Part shown: piece after piece, positions 33,882 through 43,154 of the stretch
How the letters are laid out: every line of letters starts with the position of its first letter
Numbering within the stretch: the stretch's first letter is position 1
Source: OCS116 cluster bacterium AG-430-B22
Lineage (GTDB): Bacteria > Pseudomonadota > Alphaproteobacteria > MED-G09
Reading direction: 5' to 3'
Length of the DNA stretch: 46,943 bases
NCBI GenBank assembly: GCA_003209955.1
Contig: QCOD01000001.1
Location: forward strand, 97,330 to 144,272
Notes under the pieces: generated by a model
What the model was told of the DNA's origin: nothing
Databases searched by the model: none
The model's input: the letters and a program-made list of their open reading frames with translations, nothing else
Translations under genes and position numbers: made by a program

Positions 33882-35282
33882 ATGACTGAAATATTGTGGG
33901 ATGGTAAAGAAGTGTTAGGTATAATTAACGGCCATGGAAGCTGTGATTGGTTTGCTTCAGGTGTTTCAATTGATACTAGAACATTAAATAAAGGTGACAT
34001 TTTTTTCGCTTTACCTGGTTTAAATAATGATGGAAATGATTTTATTGAAGATGCTCTTAACAAAGGAGCCTGTGCTGCAATTTCAAATAGACCATCTCTT
34101 ATTAATTCAAAAAAGGTAATTTTTGTTAATGATGTTTATAAAGCACTTTATAAGTTGGCTAATTATGCTCGTCAAAGAGCAAAAGCTAAAATAATAGGAA
34201 TAACAGGAAGCTCAGGAAAAACAACCTTAAAGGAGATGATATCAAGTTGTTTGGCTGACTATGGAAAAGTTCATAAATCTGAAAGATCATTCAATAATCA
34301 TATCGGAGTACCTTTATCTCTTGCAAGAATGCCAATAGATGTTGATTACGCTGTATTTGAGATCGGAATGAATAATAAAGGTGAAATATTAAAGTTAACA
34401 AATCTTATTAGGCCTCATATTGGTATTGTTAATAATGTAGGTGAAGCTCATATAGGCAATTTTGACTCAAAGAAAGATTTAATAAAAGAGAAGCTATCGA
34501 TTATCGAGGGTATCGTCGATGGAGGAAGTTTAATAATTAATGAAAACCTAAAATCAGATTTGGATATAAACATAATTAAAAATAAAAGTTTAAATATCTC
34601 AACCTTTGGAGTTCTAGAAGATTCTGATATTTATCTAAAAGAGAATATTGAAATAGATACTGGCAGTGTACTTAAAGTAAAAATTAAAGATAAAATAATA
34701 AATTATACATTAGCAATACCTGGTGAACATATGGCTTTAAACACTTTGCCCGCACTAATGACTTGTAAAATTACAAATAATCCAACTGAAAAATTCACGA
34801 AGAAACTATCGAATTTTAAAAATATTGAAGGAAGAGGAAACATGTTTAATTTAAATTTCCTTGGTAAGTCATTATCAATAATTAATGAAAGTTTTAATGC
34901 AAATCCCAACTCAATGGAAGCTGCTATAATATCTTTTAGCAACCTAAATTCTAAGTCTTGTTTAAGAAAAGTTTTATTTATTGGAGACATGATGGAGTTA
35001 GGTAAATTCTCTGAGAATTATCATAAGAAAATTGCTCAATTAATTAATAATACATCTATAGATATTGTTTATGCTGTGGGTGAAGAAATTAGATATTTAT
35101 GGGAAGAAATTGATTTTCAAAAGAAAGGTGCTCTATTTCAAAATGTTGATCAAGTTATTCTTAATTTACAAGATCTCCTTGATAATAATGATACTGTGAT
35201 GCTTAAAGCATCATCAAAAATTAATTTTTCGAAAGTAATTAAAGAGATAAATACGCAAAAACCTATAAGAAAGATTGCTTAA
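33882..35282 (+). CDS. murF: UDP-MurNAc-tripeptide:D-Ala-D-Ala ligase
   Basis: MurF attaches D-Ala-D-Ala to the UDP-MurNAc-tripeptide, completing the pentapeptide. The sequence shows the N-terminal UDP-binding 'SIDTRTLNKGDIFFALPG', the ATP loop 'ITGSSGKTTLKEM', 'ERSFNNHIGVPLSLAR', 'FEIGMNNKGEI' and the C-terminal 'ESFNANPNSMEAAI' and 'FIGDMMELG'. At 466 residues it is typical. It follows murE without a gap and overlaps mraY by one base. Its D-Ala-D-Ala substrate is made by Ddl, encoded later in the same cluster. Confidence 0.96.
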   Translation: MTEILWDGKEVLGIINGHGSCDWFASGVSIDTRTLNKGDIFFALPGLNNDGNDFIEDALNKGACAAISNRPSLINSKKVIFVNDVYKALYKLANYARQRAKAKIIGITGSSGKTTLKEMISSCLADYGKVHKSERSFNNHIGVPLSLARMPIDVDYAVFEIGMNNKGEILKLTNLIRPHIGIVNNVGEAHIGNFDSKKDLIKEKLSIIEGIVDGGSLIINENLKSDLDINIIKNKSLNISTFGVLEDSDIYLKENIEIDTGSVLKVKIKDKIINYTLAIPGEHMALNTLPALMTCKITNNPTEKFTKKLSNFKNIEGRGNMFNLNFLGKSLSIINESFNANPNSMEAAIISFSNLNSKSCLRKVLFIGDMMELGKFSENYHKKIAQLINNTSIDIVYAVGEEIRYLWEEIDFQKKGALFQNVDQVILNLQDLLDNNDTVMLKASSKINFSKVIKEINTQKPIRKIA

Positions 35283-36370
35283 TGATATTATATCTAGTTC
35301 AAATATTAAACTTTGATTTTCCGGGAATAAACTTATTTACATATCTCTCATTTAGAGCTGGTTGCGCGATAATAACATCATTGCTAATTGTTTTACTTAT
35401 TGGGCCAAAATTTATAAAGAGTATGCTTATCAAACAAGGTAATGGTCAGCCTATAAGGGAAGATGGCCCAAAAAGTCATTTGCATTCAAAAAAAGGAACG
35501 CCTTCTATGGGAGGGCTATTGATTCTTTCTAGTTTTTTAATTAGTACGCTAATCTGGGGAGATATTTTTAATAGCTTTATTTGGATAGTTATTTTATCTA
35601 CAATTTTATTCGGTTTGATTGGGTATATTGACGACAGAAAAAAAATTAAGGATCAAAACCCAAAAGGAATTTCATCAAAAAATAAGTTTTTATTACAAAT
35701 TCTATCTTCTTTTATTCTAATTTTTTTAATTTCTTTGAAGTCGTCTTCAGAATTAGTTTACAGTATTTCAATTCCATTTGTTAATGGAGTTTTTTTCTTA
35801 GGATTAATTCTTTATTATTGTTTTACAAGTATAGTCATTGTTGGAACATCAAACGCAGTTAATTTAACGGATGGATTAGATGGATTAGCTATAGTCCCGA
35901 TAATGATTGCAATAGCTAGTTTTGGTTTAATTACATATCTATCTGGTAATTTAGTATTTTCGGAATATTTAGGAATAAATTATATACCATATTCAGGAGA
36001 GTTAAGCATTCTATGCTGTGCACTTTTAGGGAGTTGTCTAGGTTTTTTATGGTTTAACGCTCCTCCAGCTATGATTTTTATGGGTGATACAGGCTCATTA
36101 TCTTTGGGTGCAATTTTAGGTTCTATCGCTGTTATCACTAAACATGAACTAGTTTTAATAGTCATTGGTGGTGTTTTCGTTCTTGAAGCAATGTCCGTAA
36201 TAATTCAAGTTTTCTCTTATAGAGTTTTTGGAAAGAGAGTGTTTAAAATGGCTCCGATACATCACCATTTTGAAAAGAAAGGTTGGTCTGAGTCAACAAT
36301 AGTAATTAGATTTTGGATAATATCTTTTGTATTAGCGATAGTTGGATTAGCGACTTTGAAAATAAGGTAA
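35282..36370 (+). CDS. mraY: Phospho-N-acetylmuramoyl-pentapeptide transferase
   Basis: MraY moves phospho-MurNAc-pentapeptide onto undecaprenyl phosphate to form lipid I. The 362-residue protein is very hydrophobic (about ten membrane helices) and carries the catalytic segments 'GTPSMGGLLIL', 'GYIDDRKKI', 'SNAVNLTDGLDGLA', 'FMGDTGSLSLGAILGSIAV' and 'APIHHHFEKKGWSESTIVIRFW'. The aspartates needed for magnesium and catalysis are all present. It overlaps murF by one base and is followed after 8 bp by murD. Confidence 0.97.
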   Translation: MILYLVQILNFDFPGINLFTYLSFRAGCAIITSLLIVLLIGPKFIKSMLIKQGNGQPIREDGPKSHLHSKKGTPSMGGLLILSSFLISTLIWGDIFNSFIWIVILSTILFGLIGYIDDRKKIKDQNPKGISSKNKFLLQILSSFILIFLISLKSSSELVYSISIPFVNGVFFLGLILYYCFTSIVIVGTSNAVNLTDGLDGLAIVPIMIAIASFGLITYLSGNLVFSEYLGINYIPYSGELSILCCALLGSCLGFLWFNAPPAMIFMGDTGSLSLGAILGSIAVITKHELVLIVIGGVFVLEAMSVIIQVFSYRVFGKRVFKMAPIHHHFEKKGWSESTIVIRFWIISFVLAIVGLATLKIR

Positions 36371-36378
36371 AATGAACA

Positions 36379-37668
36379 GTGTTAGAGAATTATGAAAATA
36401 TTATTATTTATGGTTTAGGGCAAAGTGGCATTTCGTCATATGAAAAACTTAAGGATACAAAAAATATTTTTATTTGGGATGATTGTGAGAAAAAAAGAAA
36501 AGAATTAGAAAAAAAAGGTTATGAGTTTAATGAACCAAGAAAGTGGCCATGGGAAAAGATTGATTTATTAATATCTTCACCAGGTATTGCGTTAAATTTT
36601 GGTACTAACTCTTTAATTGTTAAAGAGTCTAAAAAAAATAAAATAAAGATTGTTGGTGATATTGAAGTTTTTCACCAAGAGTTAAAAAGTCTAGGAATTA
36701 GAAAAAAGATTATCGCTGTAACTGGTACAAATGGTAAATCAACATTTGTATCTGTTTTAAATGAAATACTTCAAAAATCAGGCTTTAAAAGTTGTATAGC
36801 AGGAAATATTGGAATTCCTGTCTTATCTGTAAATGTAGATGATTTTGATATCATTATTTTAGAGATATCATCCTTTCAATTGGAGTTAATTGATGAGTTT
36901 AGAGCGGATATATCGGTTTTATTAAATGTTTTTGAAGATCACAATGAGCGATATGAATCCTATGAGGTATACCAAAAAACAAAAACAAAAATTTTTTTAA
37001 ATCAAAGAAACTCAGATTATGCAGTTTTTGATGATTTTTATTTATCAAAAAAAGTATTAAAGGAAATTAACCCCTTACCAAAGCATGTATTATTTAAAGA
37101 TAATGAATTTAATGATCTGGATAATAAAATTTCTCAAAACGGAATAATTAAAAAATTTTTACCAGCCCTAATCAAGGTTACGGATATTTTAGATGTTGAT
37201 AGAAATTTTGTAATGAAACAATTAATAAAATTTAAGAATCTCAATCATAGAATTTATGAAGTTTGTTCAAAAAATGGTGTAAGTTTTATTAATGATTCTA
37301 AAGCAACTAATCCTGCAGCAGCTAACTTTGCCACAAGTCAGTTTAAAGATATATATTGGATTCTTGGTGGTTTATCAAAAAATAATGATCTAACTAAATT
37401 AAATTTATCTAATAAAAACATTAAAAAAATTTTCTTAATTGGATCATCATCTGACCAACTCAGTCAAATAATACCTGAAAAAGTAAAATTTGAAGTATCG
37501 CATAATTTAGAAAATGCAACTAAATCTGCCTACAAGGAAGTTTTAAAAAGTCAAAAGGGCTGTATCCTCTTATCTCCCGGTTGTAGTTCGCAAGATCAAT
37601 TTATTGACTATCAGGAAAGAGGAAACAAATTCACTAAAATTGCGAACAATTTGGTAGTGAAATGTTAA
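36379..37668 (+). CDS. murD: UDP-MurNAc-L-alanine:D-glutamate ligase
   Basis: MurD adds D-glutamate to UDP-MurNAc-L-Ala. It has a N-terminal Rossmann part ('NIIIYGLGQSGISSYEKL'), the ATP loop 'VTGTNGKSTFVSVL', 'LEISSFQLELI', 'NVFEDHNERYESYEVYQ' (usually 'LNxxxDHLDRH'), 'FINDSKATNPAAA' and the C-terminal 'ILLSPGCSSQDQF'. Length is 429. The start is GTG at 36379, since the nearby ATG at 36372 is in another frame and stops after seven codons; AAGG lies about 12 bases upstream. The stop overlaps ftsW by 7 bases. Confidence 0.95.
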   Translation: MLENYENIIIYGLGQSGISSYEKLKDTKNIFIWDDCEKKRKELEKKGYEFNEPRKWPWEKIDLLISSPGIALNFGTNSLIVKESKKNKIKIVGDIEVFHQELKSLGIRKKIIAVTGTNGKSTFVSVLNEILQKSGFKSCIAGNIGIPVLSVNVDDFDIIILEISSFQLELIDEFRADISVLLNVFEDHNERYESYEVYQKTKTKIFLNQRNSDYAVFDDFYLSKKVLKEINPLPKHVLFKDNEFNDLDNKISQNGIIKKFLPALIKVTDILDVDRNFVMKQLIKFKNLNHRIYEVCSKNGVSFINDSKATNPAAANFATSQFKDIYWILGGLSKNNDLTKLNLSNKNIKKIFLIGSSSDQLSQIIPEKVKFEVSHNLENATKSAYKEVLKSQKGCILLSPGCSSQDQFIDYQERGNKFTKIANNLVVKC

Positions 37669-38819
37669 GAATTTCACGAACAAATACTGGTCCAGTCGGT
37701 GAATGGTGGTTCACAGTGGATAGGTATATGTTATTTGGTATAATCTTTCTTGGATTAAGTGGTTTATTTTTTTCGTTGGCGGTTAGTCCTGTGGAAGCGG
37801 GACATTTAAAAGCTAACCAATATTATTTTTTAATTAAACAATCAGTTTTTTTATTAATTTCTGTCGCCTTAATGATAACAATATCGATATTACCAAAAGA
37901 ATTCACTCGAAAAATATCTCTAATCCTATTTGTATGCAGTTTATTAGGAGTTTTATTAACACTTATTATAGGTTTATCGAGCGGAGGGGCGTCAAGGTGG
38001 ATATCAGTTTTTGGCATAATTACGATTCAACCTTCAGAGTTTTTGAAACCATGCTTAATTATTTTATCAGCTTGGTTTTTTGCTAGATCAAAAGAAGAGC
38101 AAAACAATAAATACAGTTTAATTCCAGGATTATTATTTATCTTAGTTGCAACACTTTTAATGCTCCAACCAGATCTTGGGCAAACTATATTGTTATTTAT
38201 AACAATTTTATGTCTGGTGTTTGTGCAGGGTTTCCCTTGGTTAATAATAGCGCCCGCTGGTTTAGTTTCTATGATATTAATAATTTTCTTTTATTTTAAT
38301 TTCCCCCATTTTGCTTCACGGTTAGATTCATGGATAGAGATATGGTTTGGGGGAGGTGCGGCTAATTCAAAACTGACGCAAACTCAAGCAGCTATTGATG
38401 CTATTGAGAATGGTCAAATTTTTGGAAAGGGAATTGGTGAAAGTTGGGTTAAATACCATCTTCCTGATGCTTATACAGATTTTATTTTTGCAGCAATCGC
38501 TGAAGAAAGTGGTTTAATAGTAACTATATCACTTATGTTTTTATATTTAATCCTAATAATGAGAGGATTAATAAGGTCCATGAATCAAAATAATTTTTTC
38601 AATCAACTAGCCTCATCTGGATTAATTATTTTGTTTGGTCTTCAGGCACTAATTCATATAGCGGTAAATTTAAGCTTAATACCTGCAAAAGGAATGACTT
38701 TACCTTTTATTAGCTATGGTGGCTCTTCATTACTTGCAATGGGCATTACAATGGGAATGTTTTTAGCTTTAACAAAAAAAACAAATGACTTTACGACGCC
38801 AGATAAATTAAAAAATTAA
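37662..38819 (+). CDS. ftsW: Lipid II polymerase FtsW
   Basis: FtsW is the SEDS-family glycosyltransferase that polymerises lipid II at the septum, working with FtsI. The 385-residue protein has about ten membrane helices. Conserved blocks are 'GGASRWISVFGIITIQPSEFLK', split here as 'GGASRWI' and 'QPSEFLKP', 'LLMLQPDLGQTILL', 'GQIFGKGIGESWVKYHLPDAYTDF', and 'LPFISYGGSSLLAMGI'. The aspartate in 'QPDLGQ' is the proposed catalytic residue region. The N-terminus 'MLRISRTNTGPVGEWWFTVDR' resembles alphaproteobacterial FtsW. It overlaps murD by 7 bases and lies 16 bp before murG. Confidence 0.96.
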   Translation: MLRISRTNTGPVGEWWFTVDRYMLFGIIFLGLSGLFFSLAVSPVEAGHLKANQYYFLIKQSVFLLISVALMITISILPKEFTRKISLILFVCSLLGVLLTLIIGLSSGGASRWISVFGIITIQPSEFLKPCLIILSAWFFARSKEEQNNKYSLIPGLLFILVATLLMLQPDLGQTILLFITILCLVFVQGFPWLIIAPAGLVSMILIIFFYFNFPHFASRLDSWIEIWFGGGAANSKLTQTQAAIDAIENGQIFGKGIGESWVKYHLPDAYTDFIFAAIAEESGLIVTISLMFLYLILIMRGLIRSMNQNNFFNQLASSGLIILFGLQALIHIAVNLSLIPAKGMTLPFISYGGSSLLAMGITMGMFLALTKKTNDFTTPDKLKN

Positions 38820-38835
38820 TCAATGTTAAATATTT

Positions 38836-39936
38836 ATGAAAAATAAAAAAAATAAACCTTACATAATGATCGCAGCAGGCGGATCAGGTGGTCACTTATT
38901 TTCAGCTGATGCTGTTTCTAATGAATTAAAGAAAAGAAACTATAGAATAATCTTGCTGACTGATAAAAGAGTAGAAAGATTCTTAGATAATTTTAAAGCC
39001 GATAAAATTATCCTCGTTCCATCAGATACTTTTACAAATAAAGGTTTTATAAAATGGCCACATGTAGCCTTTAAATTATTATTAGGATTTTTTATTTCCC
39101 TTTTTTGGATAATTTTGACCAGACCAATATTATCTATTGGATTTGGAGGTTATCCGAGTTTATCTCCTTTGCTAGCCTCGAAGTTATTAGGTCGTAAAAT
39201 AATAATACATGAACAAAATACAATTTTTGGAAGAGCAAATAGTTTTTTATATTCTTTTGCTGATGGTGTATCAAATGGATTTAAAAATACAAGAATAAAG
39301 GTAGATAAAAATATTAATAACAATAATTTTTTGGGTAATCCAGTTAGAGAAGAAATAGTTAAATATAAAGACGAAAAAAAGATATTTGATAAAAGAAATA
39401 TTAGTATATTAATTTTTGGTGGTAGTCATGGAGCGTCCTTTCTAACAGAATTAGTCGCTAAGTCACTTAATTATCTGCCATCAGAAATATTTCAAAATTT
39501 AAATATTATTCAACAATGTAGAAAAGAAGATATTAATTTCTTAACAGATTATTTTTCAAAAAATAATGTAAGACATAATGTTAGTGAATTTTTTTACGAT
39601 CTCCCAAAGTTAATAAACCAATCAGATATTGTTATTTCCAGAGCTGGAGCATCAACTTTAAGCGAGATGGCTATATGTGGTAAGCCATGTATTTTTATTC
39701 CTTTACCAAATACACTTGATGGAGATCAAGAACATAATGCAAGGAATTTTGAGTTAGCAAATGCAGCAATTGTATGTGACCAAAAATATCTTAATCCCCA
39801 ATCTTTATCAAAAAAAATCCTAGAATTAATTAATGACTCGAGCAAGCGTGAAAAACTTTCTAAAAATATTAAATCACTTGGAATACCTAATGCATCGTCA
39901 AATATTGCTGATTTTGCTGAAAAGGTTATAGGTTAA
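38836..39936 (+). CDS. murG: N-acetylglucosaminyltransferase MurG
   Basis: MurG adds GlcNAc to lipid I to make lipid II, on the inner face of the membrane. The 366-residue GT-B glycosyltransferase shows the N-terminal loop 'AAGGSGGHLFSADAVSNEL', where most orthologues have proline after HxF ('GGTGGHVFPA'); here it is serine. 'SIGFGGYPSLSPLLA', 'HEQNTIFGRANSFL', 'ILIFGGSHGASF' and 'VISRAGASTLSEM' are typical, ending with 'PLPNTLDGDQEHNARNFELANAA'. It has a hydrophobic patch for membrane contact (about 75-95, 'LLLGFFISLFWIIL'). It lies 2 bases before murC. Confidence 0.95.
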   Translation: MKNKKNKPYIMIAAGGSGGHLFSADAVSNELKKRNYRIILLTDKRVERFLDNFKADKIILVPSDTFTNKGFIKWPHVAFKLLLGFFISLFWIILTRPILSIGFGGYPSLSPLLASKLLGRKIIIHEQNTIFGRANSFLYSFADGVSNGFKNTRIKVDKNINNNNFLGNPVREEIVKYKDEKKIFDKRNISILIFGGSHGASFLTELVAKSLNYLPSEIFQNLNIIQQCRKEDINFLTDYFSKNNVRHNVSEFFYDLPKLINQSDIVISRAGASTLSEMAICGKPCIFIPLPNTLDGDQEHNARNFELANAAIVCDQKYLNPQSLSKKILELINDSSKREKLSKNIKSLGIPNASSNIADFAEKVIG

Positions 39937-39938
39937 AA

Positions 39939-41333
39939 ATGGACCATCTTAATAAAAAAGGAAGAATTTTTTTAGTTGGTATAGGCGGCATAGGAATGAG
40001 TGGAATAGCTGAAATACTTCACAATTTAGGATATGAGGTAACAGGCTCAGATCAAAAAGAAGGATCAAATATTATTAGATTAAAGAAGTTAGGTATAAAA
40101 ATTAAAATTGGTCATAATGCTAGTAATATTAAAGGCTCATCGTTAATCGTTTATTCTTCTGCAATAAAAAAACAAAATGTTGAAATAAAAGAGGCCCTAA
40201 AGATTAAAATTCCATTAATAAGTAGAGCAGAAATGCTTGCGGAACTAATGAGAATGAAAAAAACAATTACAGTAGCCGGAAGTCATGGCAAAACTACAAC
40301 AATATCAATTATTTCTGAAATATTTGTAAAATCTAAATTAGATCCTACTGTTATAAATGGAGGAATAATAAATTCTCTTGGATCTAACACCAGGTTAGGT
40401 TTTGGCGATTGGATGATAGTTGAAACAGATGAGTCTGATGGAAGTTTTACTAAATTACCTTCTTTTAGCGGGTTAATAACTTCAATTGATGATGAGCATA
40501 TAGATTTTTACAATAATATGAGAAATCTTGAAAATGCATTTGAACAATATATTAACAACATATCTGTTTTTGGGTTTTCGGTTATTTGCTCTGATGATAA
40601 CAAATTATATAAAATAGCAACCCAACAAAAGAGATCTGATCATTTCTTTTATGGAACAAATGCAAGAGCTAATTATAAAGCGAAAAATATTAGAATTAAT
40701 AAGCAAGGTCAAACTTTTGATATTGAAATTAAAAATATAAATGAAAAAAGAAAAGTATATAAAAATATTCAATTTCCAATGCAAGGAAGACATAATCTAC
40801 TAAATGCTCTAGGTGCAATTACAATATCTCATAGGATTGGAATAAGTTTCAAATTTATTCGCCAAGCATTGAGAGATTTTGAAGGTGTGAAAAGGAGAAT
40901 GACATTAATAAAAACATTAGATAAAAGAAAATATTTTGATGACTATGCTCATCACCCAACCGAAATTAAAGCTTCATTAAAGGCATTAAGAGATTTATCT
41001 AACAGAAGAATAATTGCTGTTGTACAACCTCATCGCTTTTCTAGAATAAAGCAAACATTTGATAAATTTTCTAAAAGTTTCGAAAATTCTGATTTTGTTA
41101 TTATTCTTCCGGTTTATGCGGCTGGCGAAAAAAAAATAAAAAATATTAACGCTAGTAGCTTAGCTAAAAGTATTCAAAAAAACTCTAAAACTAAAACTCT
41201 AGCGTTTAATGATTTTAAAAAAGTTGAAGATTATTTAAATGATGAAGTCAAAAAAGGAGAAACGGTAATATTTATGGGTGCAGGAAATATTTCTGATTTA
41301 GCCAATAATTATGTAAATACTTTAGGTAAATAA
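39939..41333 (+). CDS. murC: UDP-N-acetylmuramate:L-alanine ligase
   Basis: MurC adds the first peptide residue, L-alanine, to UDP-MurNAc. The 464-residue protein starts with the Rossmann-type 'LVGIGGIGMSGIAEILHNLGY' region, followed by 'GSDQKEGSNIIRLKKLG', the ATP loop 'VAGSHGKTTTISII', 'VETDESDGSF', 'TSIDDEHIDFY' (normally 'tNIDxDHxD'), and 'YFDDYAHHPTEIKASL', the MurC-specific block. The end 'IFMGAGNISDLANNYVN' is also typical. It is followed one base later by the murB start codon, so the pair is tightly coupled. Confidence 0.96.
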   Translation: MDHLNKKGRIFLVGIGGIGMSGIAEILHNLGYEVTGSDQKEGSNIIRLKKLGIKIKIGHNASNIKGSSLIVYSSAIKKQNVEIKEALKIKIPLISRAEMLAELMRMKKTITVAGSHGKTTTISIISEIFVKSKLDPTVINGGIINSLGSNTRLGFGDWMIVETDESDGSFTKLPSFSGLITSIDDEHIDFYNNMRNLENAFEQYINNISVFGFSVICSDDNKLYKIATQQKRSDHFFYGTNARANYKAKNIRINKQGQTFDIEIKNINEKRKVYKNIQFPMQGRHNLLNALGAITISHRIGISFKFIRQALRDFEGVKRRMTLIKTLDKRKYFDDYAHHPTEIKASLKALRDLSNRRIIAVVQPHRFSRIKQTFDKFSKSFENSDFVIILPVYAAGEKKIKNINASSLAKSIQKNSKTKTLAFNDFKKVEDYLNDEVKKGETVIFMGAGNISDLANNYVNTLGK

Positions 41334-41334
41334 T

Positions 41335-42253
41335 ATGTCTGAATTTCATAATTTAATTAATAATAATTTGTTTCAGGGAAGAATTTTCTTTGATAAATCT
41401 CTTGAAAATTTAACATGGTTAAAAGTTGGCGGTAGAGCTTCTTGTTTGTATATACCTAAAAATAAAAAAGATTTGGCAGTTTTTTTTAAAGCAAATTGAT
41501 AACAAAGTTAAAATTAATGTCTTTGGAAGGCTATCAAATGTTTTGATAAGAGATGGTGGTATTTCAGGAGTTACTATTCTTATACCGCCAAGTTTTTCTG
41601 AAATTGAAATTTATAAAAATAATAAAATTAAACTTAGCTCAGGGATTCTTGATAAAAATGTTTCGAAATTAGCTTTTGATAATAATTTGGGAGGTTTTGA
41701 ATTTCTTTCAGGTATTCCTGGCAATATAGGAGGCGCGATAGCAATGAACGCTGGTTGTTATGGTTCAGAAATAAAAGATATTGTTGAAGAAGTTTTAATT
41801 CTAGAAAGAGATGGCGAATTAAAATCATACAATAATGAAGAAATGCAGTTTTCTTATAGAAAATCTGTTATTAGAAAAGATCAAATTATAATTGAAGCTA
41901 CTTTTAAAGGAATGCATGAGAATAAATCATATATTAAAGGGAAAATGGATGAGGTTATAAGTTCCAAGAAGGTATCACAGCCGTCTAAGGTAGCAACAGG
42001 TGGAAGCACATTTAAAAATCCAAAAGAAGTAAAGGCTTGGAAATTAATTAATTCTTCTGGTTTGAGTGGCTATAAGATTGGTGGAGCAATGATTTCACCA
42101 ATTCATAACAATTTTTTTATTAATACAGGCAATGCATCAGCAAAAGATTTTGAAAAACTTGGTGAATTTGTAATTCACGAGGTCGAAAAGCATCACGGCA
42201 TAAGGCTTGAATGGGAAATTCACCTTATAGGAGATAGTATTGATGAAATTTAA
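41335..42253 (+). CDS. murB: UDP-N-acetylenolpyruvoylglucosamine reductase, interrupted by a one-base frameshift
   Basis: MurB is the FAD/NADPH enzyme that finishes UDP-MurNAc synthesis. The ATG at 41335 opens the right frame ('NLTWLKVGGRASCLYIPKNK', then 'KDLAVF'), but this frame ends at TGA 41497-41499. The rest continues in the next frame from the run of eight T at 41480-41487: 'FLKQIDNKVKINVFGRLSN', 'LSGIPGNIGGAIAMNAGCYG', 'GSTFKNP' (catalytic serine) and 'AWKLINSSGLSGYKIGGAMI'. Removing one T gives a normal 305-residue protein. Predictors may call only the part from a TTG at 41426, which is not the true start. MurB is essential, so a sequencing/assembly indel is the first suspect; RNA-level slippage at the U8 run is possible. 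ddl overlaps its 3' end. Confidence 0.88.
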
Positions 42254-43154
42254 TGGAAAGATTGCAGTTTTAAAGGGTGGTTACTCTGATGAAAGAGTAA
42301 TCAGTCTAAAAACAAGTGAAAATGTTGAACAGGCACTTAAAGAATTAGGTTTCAGATATGTTTCGATAGATTGTAAAGACGACTTTGTGGAAAAATTAAT
42401 TAACTCTAATTTTGACTTATGTTTTAATGCTCTTCATGGTGAATTTGGTGAGGATGGTCAAATACAGGCGCTTCTTGAAGAAATTGGGATAAAATATACT
42501 CACTCAGGTATTTCATCGTCAATTCTTGCAATGAATAAGGCATTTTCTAAAGAAATTTTTATAAGAAATAATGTGCCTACTCCTAAATATAAAATGCTAG
42601 ATAAACAAGACATCAATGAAAATGATATTTTAATCCCCTCTGTAATTAAACCAATAAATAATGGTTCAAGTGTTGGTGTATACATAATTTTAAGTGAATC
42701 AGATAAAACTAATTTCTTAAATGATTTAAAAAAATGGAAATACGGTAAATATATAATGATTGAAAAGTATATTAAAGGAAGAGAACTAACATGTGGAATT
42801 ATAGCTAACAAACCTACAGAAGTTATAGAAATTAAAGCCAAAAATATTTTTTATGATTATGAAACTAAATATACGAAAGGTATGTCAGAATATGTTTTAG
42901 CCAATGATATTCCTCGCGAAATTTATTCTAAAATTCAAGATTTAACTATGCATTGCCATAACTTGCTTGGCTGTAAGGGTGTTACAAGAACAGATTTTCG
43001 TTTAGAAGAAGGTGAGATTCTTAGTCCTTATGTTTTAGAGTTAAATACAAACCCTGGTTTAACCAAAACATCATTAATTCCGAAATTAGCTGCCTTTCAA
43101 GACATTTCTTATAATAATTTAATTAACTTAATCATTGAGGATGCAATATGTTAA
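42243..43154 (+). CDS. ddl: D-alanine--D-alanine ligase
   Basis: Ddl makes the D-Ala-D-Ala dipeptide used by MurF. The 303-residue ATP-grasp enzyme has 'IAVLKGGYSDERVISLKTSENV' at the start, 'ALHGEFGEDGQIQALLEEIGIKYTHSG', 'PSVIKPINNGSSVGVYI' and the metal/ATP end 'GVTRTDFRL' with 'LELNTNPGLTKTSLIPKLA'. I use the ATG at 42243 because AGGAGA (42229-42234) is 8 bases before it; an in-frame TTG lies one codon upstream. It overlaps murB by 11 bases and ftsQ by 7 bases. The murC-murB-ddl-ftsQ order is standard for proteobacteria. Confidence 0.96.
   Translation: MKFNGKIAVLKGGYSDERVISLKTSENVEQALKELGFRYVSIDCKDDFVEKLINSNFDLCFNALHGEFGEDGQIQALLEEIGIKYTHSGISSSILAMNKAFSKEIFIRNNVPTPKYKMLDKQDINENDILIPSVIKPINNGSSVGVYIILSESDKTNFLNDLKKWKYGKYIMIEKYIKGRELTCGIIANKPTEVIEIKAKNIFYDYETKYTKGMSEYVLANDIPREIYSKIQDLTMHCHNLLGCKGVTRTDFRLEEGEILSPYVLELNTNPGLTKTSLIPKLAAFQDISYNNLINLIIEDAIC

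Noticed and set aside
41426-42253. TTG at 41426 as the true start of murB
   Set aside because: It is out of frame with the conserved 'WLKVGGRA' segment that precedes the T8 run; its first 20 or so residues are a shifted reading.
42500-42841. Minus-strand frame of 113 codons
   Set aside because: Antisense to the ATP-grasp core of ddl; no start signal or homology.
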